Positions 9,052 through 18,490 of a stretch of DNA of 64,000 nt are shown here, in pieces. The stretch covers positions 1-64,000 of the forward strand of contig JBBFLD010000013.1 in the NCBI GenBank assembly GCA_037481715.1, written 5' to 3'. The notes under the pieces were generated by a model that was given only the letters and a program-made list of their open reading frames with translations, did no database searches and had not been told where the DNA came from. Origin of the DNA: Rosettibacter sp037481715. GTDB lineage: Bacteria > Bacteroidota > Ignavibacteria > Ignavibacteriales > Melioribacteraceae. Within the stretch, counting starts at the first letter, position 1; every line of letters starts with the position of its first letter. A program made the position numbers and the translations under genes.

Positions 9052-9136
9052 CGCCTAACAGCGGATAAAAGGGAAATCAGGGATTTTACTAAATCCCGAT
9101 AAGTCAGGACTTCTTTTATACGCAAGTCGTTATGCG
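9052..9136 (+). other. attC-like integron recombination site
   Basis: The outer arms are CGCCTAAC (9052-9059; contains RYYYAAC) and GTTATGCG (9129-9136; GTTRRRY with one mismatch), which pair at 7 of 8 positions. The inner arms GCGGATAAAAG (9061-9071) and CTTTTATACGC (9113-9123) pair with one mismatch. A central GGGATTT/AAATCCC stem lies between them. The order of outer arm, inner arm, variable loop, inner arm, outer arm is that of an attC site. It sits between the end of one gene and the start of the next, as in a cassette array. No integrase gene is visible. Confidence 0.6.
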
Positions 9137-9180
9137 TTGGTTACATAAAAAAATTATAGGAGAAGGAATCATAGCAATTT

Positions 9181-9761
9181 ATGGATGAGATAGAACTCAT
9201 AAAACCAGAGAAAGTACAAAGAAGATATTCTTGAATTCATAAGAGAACACAGAGAGAATAATGAATTTGAAATTCACGCTGGAGCCCTTGTTGAAAAATT
9301 AGATTTTGATGATTGGCTCAAGCAGATTGCTGATAATTCAAAAAAGAAACCGTCAACAAAAATTGGGTCGTTTCTTCAATTTTTTTGCGATTTGAAAAAG
9401 AGACAAAAAACTAATTGGCTTTGTTGATATTCGACAAGAATTGAATGATTTTCTAAAATCATACGGTGGGCATATTGGGTTTGGAATTAGACCTACAGAA
9501 AGACGAAAGGGATATGGTTCTATAATTCTAAGGAAAGCTTTAGATTTTTGCAGAGAAATTAGTTTACAAAGAGTAATGCTTGCTTGTTACAAAGACAATG
9601 TTGCATCGAGAAAAACAATTGAACGATGCTGGGGAATTTTAGAGAAAGAATTTGCTCTTACCGAATTAAAAAATTTTCCATTTGAAATAGTAGGTTTAGA
9701 TGATAAAACTGTACAGATATATTGGATAACTCTTAAAAATTTTTCCCCCGCTGAAAATTAA
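9181..9761 (+). pseudogene. Broken GNAT acetyltransferase gene
   Basis: The N-terminal start MDEIELIKPE at 9181 is read in one frame. After about 9212 the sequence continues in another (EDILEFIREHRENNEFEIHAGALVEK). A further shift near 9340-9400 is needed to reach FVDIRQELNDFLKSYGGHIGF, the start of the acetyl-CoA-binding half. That half (9441 onward) keeps the GNAT motif RPTERRKGYG, plus VMLACYKDNVASRKTIE. The family normally acetylates small molecules or amino groups; no substrate can be assigned. The last residues (SPAEN) come from the end of the neighbouring IS21 remnant. The gene starts 45 bp after the attC-like site. Confidence 0.75.
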
Positions 9762-10540
9762 CCCACTTCCCTACTGAAAATTGACCCTCTATTAAAGGCA
9801 ATTTAAAAAAATACTTTTTTTAATAATTAAGGTAAATTGACAAAAGTTTATGTTTATTGTTGCATACTCAATTATAGTCGTTTTAGAATTTATGAAGCAT
9901 CATTAAGGTCAAACACAAAGAAGTGTGTTTGATGCTCTGTAAAACAGCTTATATGAAATAGGCGGTCACATTCAACATGCAGGATTTCCCAAGATAAAAA
10001 GACTTGAAGAATTTGATTTTTCATTTCATACTCATTTATACGAAAAAAGAGAATTATCTGAAATGATTTTTTTGAAATAAGCTATTTACCGTGGACCTTA
10101 AGTAAACCTTATCTTGCTATAGCATTTGGAATGAGAGCTGTTCAATTTAGAAAAGTGTATCATTACTCCCAAACAATTAACTTCTCTTTTTATCTCCAAG
10201 TGAAATGATAGGAACTCTTAACAAAGTCTTAGACTCTTTGAGCATATTGGATCTGCTTATCATTGATGAAATCGGTTAAACTGTTTCTCTATTTTTCAGA
10301 CTGATTGCAAAAGATATAAAAAATGTTCAACTATAGTTACATCAAATAAAAGTTTTGAAGAATGAAGTCAAATCTTACAGGATGATGTTGTTGCCTCTGA
10401 TACTATTGACAGATTATTTAATCGTTCTTATCCATGTTTTATTAATGGTAAATCCTTCAGAATGAAGGATTTAATTCAGGATTAGTCATCTTTGTTGGGT
10501 AAACTCTAAACGAAAAACTACAATATTGCAAAAAACTTAT
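9751..10540 (+). mobile_element. Decayed IS21-family element
   Basis: The left end has a directly repeated unit, CTGAAAATTAACCC (9751-9764) and CTGAAAATTGACCC (9774-9787), like the multiple terminal repeats of IS21-type elements. It is followed by a degraded istB reading frame. No istA transposase sequence is present, so most of the element has been deleted. A perfect 9-bp hairpin (TCAAACACA 9909-9917, TGTGTTTGA 9924-9932) lies before the istB remnant. The right end is not clearly defined; it is placed soon after the istB homology stops. The insertion truncated the 3' end of the GNAT gene. Confidence 0.65.
9925..10485 (+). pseudogene. istB-like helper ATPase remnant
   Basis: Fragments in several frames match the IS21 helper protein IstB. 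These are HAGFPKIKRLEEFDFSFH near 9975-10030, then a stop-ridden middle, then TIVTSNKSFEE near 10330-10365 and the C-terminal stretch DDVVASDTIDRLFNRSYPC followed by FRMKDLIQD and a stop. These correspond to the N-terminal IstB signature, the sensor/TSNKSF motif and the 'DRLLH..' motif. The Walker A and B regions have been lost or scrambled. It cannot be functional. Confidence 0.72.
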
Positions 10541-10638
10541 AAAAAGCTCGATAATATACTCTCGCTTCAAAAAATTTTTTTAATAATATTAACAATTAAA
10601 GGCAGTATTTATACTATTCATTTGAATAATTAACAAAA

Positions 10639-11305
10639 ATGACCAAGAGCGAATACAAAGACTTAGTTTTTGAGCATTTTGTAAAATAGCAAATGCATTT
10701 TCGAGTCCAAAAAAGACTTGAATTAATCGACCTCCTTTATCAAGGTGATAAAGATGTAGATACGCTGATAAAAGAAACTAATATGAATTTTGCCAACACT
10801 TCAAGACATCTGCAAATGTTGAAATCTGCTCGTATTGTAAAAAGCAGAAAAGAGGGTATATGAGTAATTTATTCATTATCTGATGATGAAGTGATTGTTT
10901 GCTGAAAGACTTACAGAAATTAACAGAAAAAATAGTTGCTTACTTGAGAGAAATCACAAAGTCTTTTCTTGATCAAAGATTAGCTCTTGAACCTATATCT
11001 GCTTCGGAATTACTTTCAAAGATGAATGAGGATGATATTGTAATTATTGATGTTCGCCCAAAAGATGAATTCCTTAAGGGACATATTCCAGGTGCAATTT
11101 CAATACCTTTAGCGGAATTAAATGAAAGATTAATGAATTACCAAAGGATAAAGAAATTGTAGCTTATTGCAGAGGCAAGTATTGTGTGTTTTCTGCGGAG
11201 GCTTCAAAAATATTGTGCTCTAAAGGATATACTATAAGAATTCTTCAGGATGATGTTAATTTATGGCGTTTTTCTGGTCTAAAAGTAGAAAAGTCATTCG
11301 GTTAA
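10639..11305 (+). pseudogene. Broken ArsR-type regulator/rhodanese fusion
   Basis: The starting ATG at 10639 gives MTKSEYKDLVFEHF. After a frameshift the sequence continues as SPKRLELIDLLYQGDKDVDT and NTSRHLQMLKSARIVKSRKEG, an ArsR winged-helix domain. Further stops and shifts occur near 10860-10900. The C-terminal part is a rhodanese domain: VIIDVRPKDEFLKGHIPGA, then after another shift EIVAYCRGKYCVFS, holding the CRGKYC active-site loop. Intact relatives are ArsR-rhodanese fusions that respond to sulfur or thiol stress. Here at least three lesions separate the parts. The context with SQR-like and DsrE-like genes suggests a former sulfide-responsive operon. Confidence 0.78.
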
Positions 11306-11441
11306 TTATTCATAAAAATAACTGACTTATTCTCTTTCAGAAAAAAGAGACCATACCACAGGCAAAAGCATGTGATTTTTTTTTTATTGCTGTTTTTCAA
11401 AATATTCATTTTTTCTTTTATAAATAGAAATTGGTGTCAAT

Positions 11442-12700
11442 ATGAATAAATCAATAATTATAATATTAGGCGGTGGTACAGGAGGTATTGTTACAGCAAA
11501 TACTCTTAGAAAAAAATTATCTTTTGATTATAAAATTATTCTAATATAAAAAAAACGAAGTTCATTCATTTGCTGCATCATATCTCTGGTTAATGGTAGG
11601 AAAAAGAACACATGAACAAATCTTATCTCATTTAAGCTTGTTGGTTCCGAAAGGTGTAGAGTTAATTTATGATGAAATTAAAAAGATAAATACGGAAGAA
11701 AAGTATGAATCATTAAATGATCGGATTACATTACGATTATTTGGTTATTTCTTTAGATGCCGATTTAGAGTATCCTTTGCTTCATAATGGGGAAGATGAT
11801 TCTGATATTTTTTCTTTTTATACTTTGGAGAGCACTATAAAGCTTCGTAATAGATTAGTAAACTTCAAAGGAGGTAAGATTTCTCTCGTTATTTCATCTT
11901 TACCATATAAATGTCCCGGAGCTCCTTTCGAAGCAGCTATGCTGATTTAAGATTTTTTCAAAAAGAAAAATGTAAAGACTGAAGTAAATATATTTACACC
12001 CGAGCCGCAGCCGCTTCCTGTAGCCGGGCAACAATTAGGAAAAGCAGTGATCGAACTTTTAGTCTCAAAGCAAATTTTTTTTATCCACTTCATAAAATTT
12101 TTTCGATGATGTTTCCAATAAAAAATTATTCTTTGAAAACAATACTCCTTATGATTACGACTTACTTATTATTATTCCTAATCATAAAGCACCTAAGGTT
12201 GTTGTTGAATCTGGCTTAACAAATGAATTTGGATGGATTTCTGTTGATAAAAATACGTTAGAGACAAAACATGTCTTACTGCAGTCAGGATATGAAAATA
12301 TTTTTGTAATCGGCGATATAACAACAATTCAGCTCCTGGAAGATGGAATATTGATAAACCATTAAATTTTCCAAAAGCCGGTGTGTTTGCTCATTCACAA
12401 GCTATTGTTGTATCAGATATAATTGCTACACAATTACAAAATAAAAAGCAACATATTGATTTTTGTGCTGATGTATTTTGCATGCTGGAAATTGGTGAAA
12501 AATTAGCCGATTTTGCTTACGTTAATTTTTATGGAGTACCAAATCCCGATGTTAAATTAAAAAAGCTTGGGAAAATATGGCACATTTCAAAAGTCCTGTT
12601 TGAGAAATGGTGGTTATCTCCCTATGGATTCACTAAAGAATTTTATAGACAATTAATGATTGTTGGTTCAAAACTTTTGGGTATCAAAATAAAACTTTAG
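11442..12700 (+). pseudogene. Broken sulfide:quinone oxidoreductase-like flavoprotein
   Basis: The ATG at 11442 opens MNKSIIIILGGGTGGIVTAN, a dinucleotide-binding GxGxxG motif. The frame is interrupted by a stop near 11548. It continues as SFAASYLWLMVGKRTHEQI, then changes frame at about 11715 (YDYLVISLDADLEYPLL). It runs through SSLPYKCPGAPFEAAMLI to another stop, then TPEPQPLPVAGQQLGKAVIE, and further shifts near 12080 and 12300. The last fragment (12383-12700) has HSQAIVVSDIIATQL and the C-terminal tail. The CPGAPFEA and QPLPVAG segments are typical of SQR/FCSD-like flavoproteins that oxidise sulfide to polysulfide. At least four lesions are present. Confidence 0.75.
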
Positions 12701-12703
12701 CTT

Positions 12704-13270
12704 ATGAAAATCAGAGAAAGCGGAATGCCGGAAGAATCTTATTGGGAATCTTTTTTTGATGCTCAATTTATTTTTTCTAAACTTCAGTTGGATAATACTA
12801 TTTTTGACGTGGTTGAATTTGGCTCTGGCTATGGTACTTTTTCAATTCCCGCAGCAAAAATTATTAAAGGTACTTTGTATGCTATTGATATTGATGATGC
12901 AATGATTAATCGATTAAATGAAAGAATTACGGCTGAAAATGTTTCCAATATAAAAGTAATAAAACGAGATTTTGTTAATGAAGGAACTGGAATGGAAGAT
13001 AACTCAGTAGATTATGTTATGCTTTTCAATATTCTTCATGCGGAAAATCCGTTGGTTCTTTTAAATGAAGCTTATCGGATTCTAAAACCCAAAGGTAAAG
13101 TTGGAATTATTCACTGGATACATTCTTCAATTACTCCACGTGGTCCATCGTTGGAAATACGTCCAACACCACTTCAATGTGTTGAATGGCTGTTGAAAGC
13201 AAATTTTAAAATCATTAATAAAGAAATCTCGCTGCCACCATATCATTATGGAATTATTGCGTACAAGTAA
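12704..13270 (+). CDS. SAM-dependent methyltransferase (class I)
   Basis: An intact 188-residue class I methyltransferase. Motif I VEFGSGYGTFSIPA lies at about 44-57, the acidic end of strand 2 (YAIDIDDAM) at about 67-75, and the post-motif DYVMLFNILHAENP at about 104-117. ILKPKGKVGIIHW follows, as in Methyltransf_11/25 proteins. The substrate is not evident. The start lies 3 bp after the stop of the broken SQR-like gene, so it was the next gene of the same operon. Similar methyltransferases occur beside ArsR, SQR and DsrE genes. It is odd that this gene and the next are intact while the upstream genes are wrecked. Confidence 0.82.
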   Translation: MKIRESGMPEESYWESFFDAQFIFSKLQLDNTIFDVVEFGSGYGTFSIPAAKIIKGTLYAIDIDDAMINRLNERITAENVSNIKVIKRDFVNEGTGMEDNSVDYVMLFNILHAENPLVLLNEAYRILKPKGKVGIIHWIHSSITPRGPSLEIRPTPLQCVEWLLKANFKIINKEISLPPYHYGIIAYK

Positions 13271-13285
13271 ATTAAAGGAGAAGCA

Positions 13286-13639
13286 ATGAAGTATTTAATC
13301 ATCATCAACGACGCACCGTATGGAACAGAAAAAGCATACAATGCACTTCGACTTGCAATGCAACTCCAAAAAGATTATCAAGATGCAGAAGTAAGAATAT
13401 TTTTGATGGCAGACGCAGCAACATGCGCATTACCAAATCAAAATACACCAAATGGATATTACAATATCGAACGAATGTTAAAATCAATTATTTCGAAAGG
13501 CGGCAAGGTAAAAATATGCGGCACTTGTGCTGATGCACGAGGAATAAAAAATCTTCCTTTGATTGAAGGATGTCAAATAAGTACAATGGCAGAATTAGCT
13601 ACATGGACAATGGATTCGGATAAAGTGCTGGTATTTTAA
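13286..13639 (+). CDS. DsrE/DsrF-like sulfur-relay family protein
   Basis: A 117-residue single-domain protein of the DsrE/F/YchN fold. It has the N-terminal strand YLIIINDAPYGTEKAYNALRLA, then FLMADAATCAL and the cysteine motif KICGTCADARGI, where the first cysteine is the sulfur-carrying position in DsrE-like proteins. It is probably a small cytoplasmic persulfide carrier or binding protein. A clear ribosome-binding site (AAGGAG) precedes the ATG, 16 bp after the methyltransferase gene. The context of SQR-like and rhodanese remnants supports a role in sulfane-sulfur handling. Confidence 0.85.
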   Translation: MKYLIIINDAPYGTEKAYNALRLAMQLQKDYQDAEVRIFLMADAATCALPNQNTPNGYYNIERMLKSIISKGGKVKICGTCADARGIKNLPLIEGCQISTMAELATWTMDSDKVLVF

Positions 13640-13744
13640 CGAGTATAAAAGTAATTCTTCAAATCTCATCCTAAAAAAGATTGAATGATTATGAAAGAGT
13701 TTCTTTTACTAATTGTGAAGTTCAATCGTTATAAAAAATATCCA

Positions 13745-14214
13745 ACTATACCTAAAACAACAAGAATAATTCTCGTAATTGTTTTTTCGTGATGCTCAAG
13801 AAAATGAGATTTAATTTTTTTATGCCTTTAATTCCAATGCAGACAATTAACAGCATTCCTGAAATAGTTATGAAAGTATAAATAACCGATATTGATATTA
13901 TTCCTTCCCAGCCTAGTTTACTTGCAACAAAAAAATATGCTTCAATTTCGATACAAAAAGAAAAAAACATTGATAATGCTATAATGTAACAATTATTGCT
14001 GAAGTAGTTTTCTTTGCCAAAGGCAAATTAACATCATCAATATTTATTTCGTGAGAGTGATGATGATAGTGGTGATGTTTTTTAGCTCTGTTGATTTCTC
14101 ATTCCACTTTTCTGCTTTTGAAAGTGCAACTAATTGTATCCAGTGATTAGGTGTTGATGCATGAACTATGCTAAGTAAAAATGCACCTATAAATATTTGT
14201 GATAAAGCGTTCAT
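13745..14214 (-). pseudogene. Broken NicO/HupE-like metal permease gene
   Basis: On the minus strand an ATG at 14214 overlaps the stop of the RND pump gene as ATGA. The product begins MNALSQIFIGAFLLSIVHAS, then PNHWIQLVALSKAEKWN. A frameshift at about 14090 separates this from a histidine-rich loop (HHHYHHHSH). Another lesion at about 13990 separates that from a second membrane segment (ALSMFFSFCIEIEAYFFVAS). The layout resembles the UreH/NicO-like protein at 36819 in this window. The gene was probably the fourth of the metal-efflux operon. Confidence 0.7.
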
Positions 14215-17200
14215 AACTTTTTTATTTCCTTTCTTTTTTCAGACCATAAATAAATTGTCGGCAGAACAAATAAAGTTAAAAGAGTAGATGTTATTAAACC
14301 TCCAATAACAACAGTTGCAAGAGGTTTTTGCACTTCAGCTCCGGCGCTGGTTGATACAGCCATCGGAATAAATCCAAGAGAAGCAACTAAAGCAGTCATT
14401 AACACTGGTCTTAATCTGGTTGCAGCTCCTTCAATTACAGCATCTTCCAAAGACATTCCTTCTTGCCGTAATTTATTTATGAATGAAACCATTACAACTC
14501 CGTTCAACACAGCAACACCGAACAGCGCAATGAATCCTACACCAGCAGAAATACTGAAGTGCATTCCGCGCAGTAGTAATGCAAACACACCGCCAACAAT
14601 TGCAAAAGGAATTCCAGTATAAATTAACAAAGCATTTCTGATTGAACCGAACGAAATGAACAATAGAATGAAAATAAGGAATAAAGCCAATGGGACTACA
14701 ATCATTAATCTCTCACGAGCGTTTTGAAGGTTTTCAAATGTTCCACCCCATTCTAAATAGTAGCCGGTTGGTAGTTTAACTTGCTCATAAATTTTCTTTT
14801 CTGCTTCTTCGACAAAGCTTCCTATATCTCTGCCTCTTACATTTAGCTCTACAACAATTCTTCTTTGGCTGTGTTCTCTGCTTATCTGAGCTGGACCTTC
14901 TTCAATAAAAACATCTGCAATTTGACTAAGCGGTATTGTTGAACCGTTTGGTGATGGAACAAGAATGTTTTTGATTGTTTCAATATCACTTCTTGCTTCT
15001 GGTGCAAATCTTACGACCAAATCAAATCGTTTGTCGCCTTCAAATACTTTACCTGCTTCTTTACCTCCAATAGCTGTTTCAATTATTTGATTTACATCAG
15101 CCACATTAATACCGTAGCGTGCAATTTTATTCCGGTCAATCTTAATTTGAAGCTGGGGTAATCCAGTTATCTGTTCTGCTTTTACATCTTTGGCTCCTTT
15201 AATCTGACTAACTACTTTTACTATTTCATTGGCTTTCTCTTTTAAAACATTTAAATCTTCGCCAAAGAGTTTAATTGCAATATCTGATTTAACACCGGAT
15301 ATCAATTCTGCAACTCTTAATTGAATTGGCTGTGAGAAGCTATAAGCAATTCCAGGAATTTTATTAAGCTCCTTTTCCATAGCTTCAATTAATTCTGTTT
15401 TTGTTCTTCCTGTAGTCCAATCTTCTTTAGGTTTAAGATTGATAATAATATCACTCATCTCAACTCCCATTGGATCGGTTCCTATTTCTGCCCTTCCAGT
15501 TTTGGATACAACGCTTTCAACCTCGGGAAATTTTAGTATTTCCTTCTCAATCATTGTAGATGTTTCAATTGCGGTTGTCAGCGAAGCACTGGGTAATCTG
15601 AAAGCTTGAATTGCAATTGCTCCTTCATCTAATTGCGGTATAAATTCACTTCCTAAAAAAGGAAAAATGATTAAGCTAATCAGAACAAGAACTCCTGCAA
15701 TGCTTACAACTAAAATTCTTTTATTTAACACTTTTCTTAACAAAGGAACATAATATTTCTTTGCATAAGTGATAATCGGACTTTCTCTTTCTTTTACTTT
15801 TTTCTTGAACATAATTGAAGACATTACGGGAACATAAGTTAAACTCAATATCAATGAACCAATAAGAGCATAAGTAACTGTAAATGCCATAGGTTTGAAC
15901 ATCTTTCCTTCAAGACCTGTCAAAGTCATTATAGGCAAATAAACAATAATGATTATACCAACAGCAAATACAACTGGTCTTCCTACTTCTAAGGCAGACT
16001 CAATTACAGTTTCGCTTGTGCTAACATCATTTTTTCTTTCGTGAAGTTTTCTGATTGCATTTTCAACCATTACTACAGCACCGTCAACAATTAATCCAAA
16101 ATCAATTGCTCCGAGAGACATCAAGTTGCCTGATACTCCGGTTGCTGTCATCATTATAACAGCGAAAAGCATTGATAAAGGAATAACAGAAGCAACAATA
16201 AAACCGCCGCGAAGATTGAATAAAAGTAAAACAAGTATTGCAATAACTAATAGTCCACCTTCCAATAAATTTTTTGCAACAGTCCAAATTGTTTTATTCA
16301 CAAGTTCAGTTCTATCATAAAAAGGAACTATTTCAACATTTTCCGGCAAAGTTTTTTTAATACTCTCAACTTTATTTTTTACATTCTCAACAACTGTCCG
16401 GCTATTTGCACCTTTAAGCATCATTACAATGCCTGCTGCAACTTCACCTTCTCCGTTCATTGTTACTGCACCTTGCCGCAATGCCGGACCAAATTTTACA
16501 TCAGCAACATTATGGATATAAATTGGAGTCCCATTGTTATCAGTCTTTACAATTATATTTTTTATATCATCAATACTTTGAACCAAACCATTACCACGAA
16601 TTAAGTATTGCTCATTACTATGTTCAATGTATGCACCTCCGGCATTGGAATTATTCTCTGCCACAGCCTCATAAACATCACGCAAGGTAATTCCATAACT
16701 AATAAGTTTCTGGGGATCAACTAAAACTTGATACTGTTTCTCAAATCCACCGAATGAATTTACTTCATTAACTCCTGGTACGGTGAGCAATTGTCTTTTG
16801 GCAACCCAATCCTGGAGCGTTCTCATTTCCATCAACTCAGTCGAATCTTGCTTAGTTTTTCCTTTGGGCTTAATCACATATTGATAAATTTCTCCTAATC
16901 CAGTGCTGGTTGGACCCAAAACCGGTTTTCCAAGTTCTGCCGGTATTTCATTAGCTGCATTCTGCAATCTCTCAAATACTAACTGTCTGGCAAAGTAAAT
17001 ATCAACATTTTCTTTGAATACAACAGTAACTAATGATAGTCCAAATTTTGAGACTGAACGAATTTCCTCAACATCCGGTAAACCATTCATTGCGACTTCA
17101 ATTGGGAAAGTGATTGTTCGTTCAACCTCAACCGGCGCAAGTGTTGGAGATGAGGTGAGAATTTGTACTTGAATGTTTGTTACATCCGGCACAGCGTCAA

Positions 17201-17306
17201 TAGGCAATTGTCTGAATGCAGCAATACCTCCAGCTATTAAAATTATAACAGCAAAAACTATCAGTAATTTTTGTTTAAGAGAGAAGTGAATTATTTTTTC
17301 TATCAT
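14211..17306 (-). CDS. czcA: CzcA-type heavy-metal efflux RND pump
   Basis: A 1031-residue inner-membrane proton/cation antiporter of the heavy-metal RND family with 12 predicted membrane helices and two large periplasmic loops. The transmembrane-4 signature reads DFGLIVDGAVVMVEN (about residues 398-412), the DFG...DG...EN pattern of Zn/Co/Ni exporters (CzcA, CnrA, NccA). The Cu/Ag pumps of the CusA type differ there. The substrate call of divalent cations therefore comes from family knowledge. It is translated after the adaptor gene (1-bp gap). Downstream, its stop overlaps the start of the broken NicO-like gene. Confidence 0.92.
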   Translation of the reverse strand: MIEKIIHFSLKQKLLIVFAVIILIAGGIAAFRQLPIDAVPDVTNIQVQILTSSPTLAPVEVERTITFPIEVAMNGLPDVEEIRSVSKFGLSLVTVVFKENVDIYFARQLVFERLQNAANEIPAELGKPVLGPTSTGLGEIYQYVIKPKGKTKQDSTELMEMRTLQDWVAKRQLLTVPGVNEVNSFGGFEKQYQVLVDPQKLISYGITLRDVYEAVAENNSNAGGAYIEHSNEQYLIRGNGLVQSIDDIKNIIVKTDNNGTPIYIHNVADVKFGPALRQGAVTMNGEGEVAAGIVMMLKGANSRTVVENVKNKVESIKKTLPENVEIVPFYDRTELVNKTIWTVAKNLLEGGLLVIAILVLLLFNLRGGFIVASVIPLSMLFAVIMMTATGVSGNLMSLGAIDFGLIVDGAVVMVENAIRKLHERKNDVSTSETVIESALEVGRPVVFAVGIIIIVYLPIMTLTGLEGKMFKPMAFTVTYALIGSLILSLTYVPVMSSIMFKKKVKERESPIITYAKKYYVPLLRKVLNKRILVVSIAGVLVLISLIIFPFLGSEFIPQLDEGAIAIQAFRLPSASLTTAIETSTMIEKEILKFPEVESVVSKTGRAEIGTDPMGVEMSDIIINLKPKEDWTTGRTKTELIEAMEKELNKIPGIAYSFSQPIQLRVAELISGVKSDIAIKLFGEDLNVLKEKANEIVKVVSQIKGAKDVKAEQITGLPQLQIKIDRNKIARYGINVADVNQIIETAIGGKEAGKVFEGDKRFDLVVRFAPEARSDIETIKNILVPSPNGSTIPLSQIADVFIEEGPAQISREHSQRRIVVELNVRGRDIGSFVEEAEKKIYEQVKLPTGYYLEWGGTFENLQNARERLMIVVPLALFLIFILLFISFGSIRNALLIYTGIPFAIVGGVFALLLRGMHFSISAGVGFIALFGVAVLNGVVMVSFINKLRQEGMSLEDAVIEGAATRLRPVLMTALVASLGFIPMAVSTSAGAEVQKPLATVVIGGLITSTLLTLFVLPTIYLWSEKRKEIKKL

Positions 17307-17307
17307 A

Positions 17308-18477
17308 TTATTCCTCCTCTCCTAAAGATTCTTTCATCATTTCTGATTTAATAAAGAATGCACCCTTTGATACAACTTTGTCGCCAAATTTTAATCCTTC
17401 AATTACCTCTACCGATGAATTTAACTCAACACCTGTTTTTACAATTTGCTTTCTAAATGTTGTATCGTTTTCAACAACAAAAACATAACTTTCATCATTA
17501 TCTTTGATTACACTTTCTGATGGTATAACAATTCCTTTTGCTTCAGATGAAAGAGGGATTAACATTTCACCAAACATATTTGGTTTTAGTTTGTTGGCAG
17601 TATTTTGAATTTCAGCTCTGATTTTAATTGTTCGTGTATGCTCGTCAACAACTTGCCCAATATATATTACTTTTCCTTTGAATGATTGATTTGGTATTGA
17701 TGTGGTAGAAAATTCGATACTTGGTTTGCCAAAAATTTTAAGAATATCTTTTTCATAGATCTGACCATCAGCCCAAACTATGTTAGTGTTAATTATTCTG
17801 AAAGCGTTCGTATTTGTTTCCACTAACTGCCCAATGACAACATTTCTTTCAACAATAATTCCATCTATTGGTGATTTGATTGTTAATAATCCAGATGTAT
17901 GTTCATTCTTATTCATGTTTTCAATATCCTCGTGAGTTAAACCAACCGAATGAATTTTTTTATCTTCAGCATTGAATTCTGCTAAAGCCTTTTCGTATTC
18001 TGCCTTTGCAGTCAGATAATTTTTTTGAGAACCAACATTTTGTTCAAACAAAGTTTTTTGTCTTTTATATTCTTGTTCTGCAAAATCAAGATTTGCCTTT
18101 GCTTTCAGATAATCACCTTTCAGTTGACCTATTTCAAGTCCTTCGATCTGCATCAACACTTGTCCGGTTTTTACATAATCACCAACATTTACAAATACTT
18201 TGTGAACTCGTCCTTGCATTAAAGAGCCAACTAATGCTTCATTGTTTTGGTTTGTAATTATTACAGCAGGAACTTTTATAAATCCATTTAGCGGTTTTAT
18301 TTCAGCTGTAACATATTTCAAATTAATTTTTTCAGTTGCTTCTTTACTTAGAACAATAAAACTTTCCTTAGTTTCATTTTTTATTTCATTATCTGCTTTG
18401 TTTTCATTTTCACTGCAGCCAATAAATAAGGCTGATATAAGTATTATTGCCAATAAATATTTTTTGAATTCTATCAT
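17308..18477 (-). CDS. czcB: RND efflux periplasmic adaptor (membrane-fusion lipoprotein)
   Basis: The 389-residue adaptor connects the RND pump to the outer-membrane channel. A lipoprotein signal peptide ends in the lipobox LFIGC (cysteine at about residue 21). A barrel-sandwich lipoyl half (VNVGDYVKTGQVLMQIEG) is followed by an alpha-hairpin (about 115-170) and the second half (TIKSPIDGIIVERNVVIGQ). A beta-barrel domain and a membrane-proximal domain (IEGLKFGDKVVSKGAFFI) complete the CusB/CzcB layout. No extra N-terminal metal-binding domain is visible. Confidence 0.9.
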   Translation of the reverse strand: MIEFKKYLLAIILISALFIGCSENENKADNEIKNETKESFIVLSKEATEKINLKYVTAEIKPLNGFIKVPAVIITNQNNEALVGSLMQGRVHKVFVNVGDYVKTGQVLMQIEGLEIGQLKGDYLKAKANLDFAEQEYKRQKTLFEQNVGSQKNYLTAKAEYEKALAEFNAEDKKIHSVGLTHEDIENMNKNEHTSGLLTIKSPIDGIIVERNVVIGQLVETNTNAFRIINTNIVWADGQIYEKDILKIFGKPSIEFSTTSIPNQSFKGKVIYIGQVVDEHTRTIKIRAEIQNTANKLKPNMFGEMLIPLSSEAKGIVIPSESVIKDNDESYVFVVENDTTFRKQIVKTGVELNSSVEVIEGLKFGDKVVSKGAFFIKSEMMKESLGEEE

Positions 18478-18490
18478 TTTATCTCCAATT

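Noticed and set aside
9441..9761. Reading the C-terminal GNAT half as an intact short gene
   Set aside because: It lacks the N-terminal half of the fold, which is present upstream in other frames, and its last codons come from the IS end.
12383..12700. Independent small gene of 105 residues
   Set aside because: It is the C-terminal end of the broken SQR-like flavoprotein, continuous with it apart from frameshifts.
16102..16690. Several open frames on both strands inside the RND pump gene
   Set aside because: They are shadows of a long conserved protein and have no ribosome-binding sites or family features.
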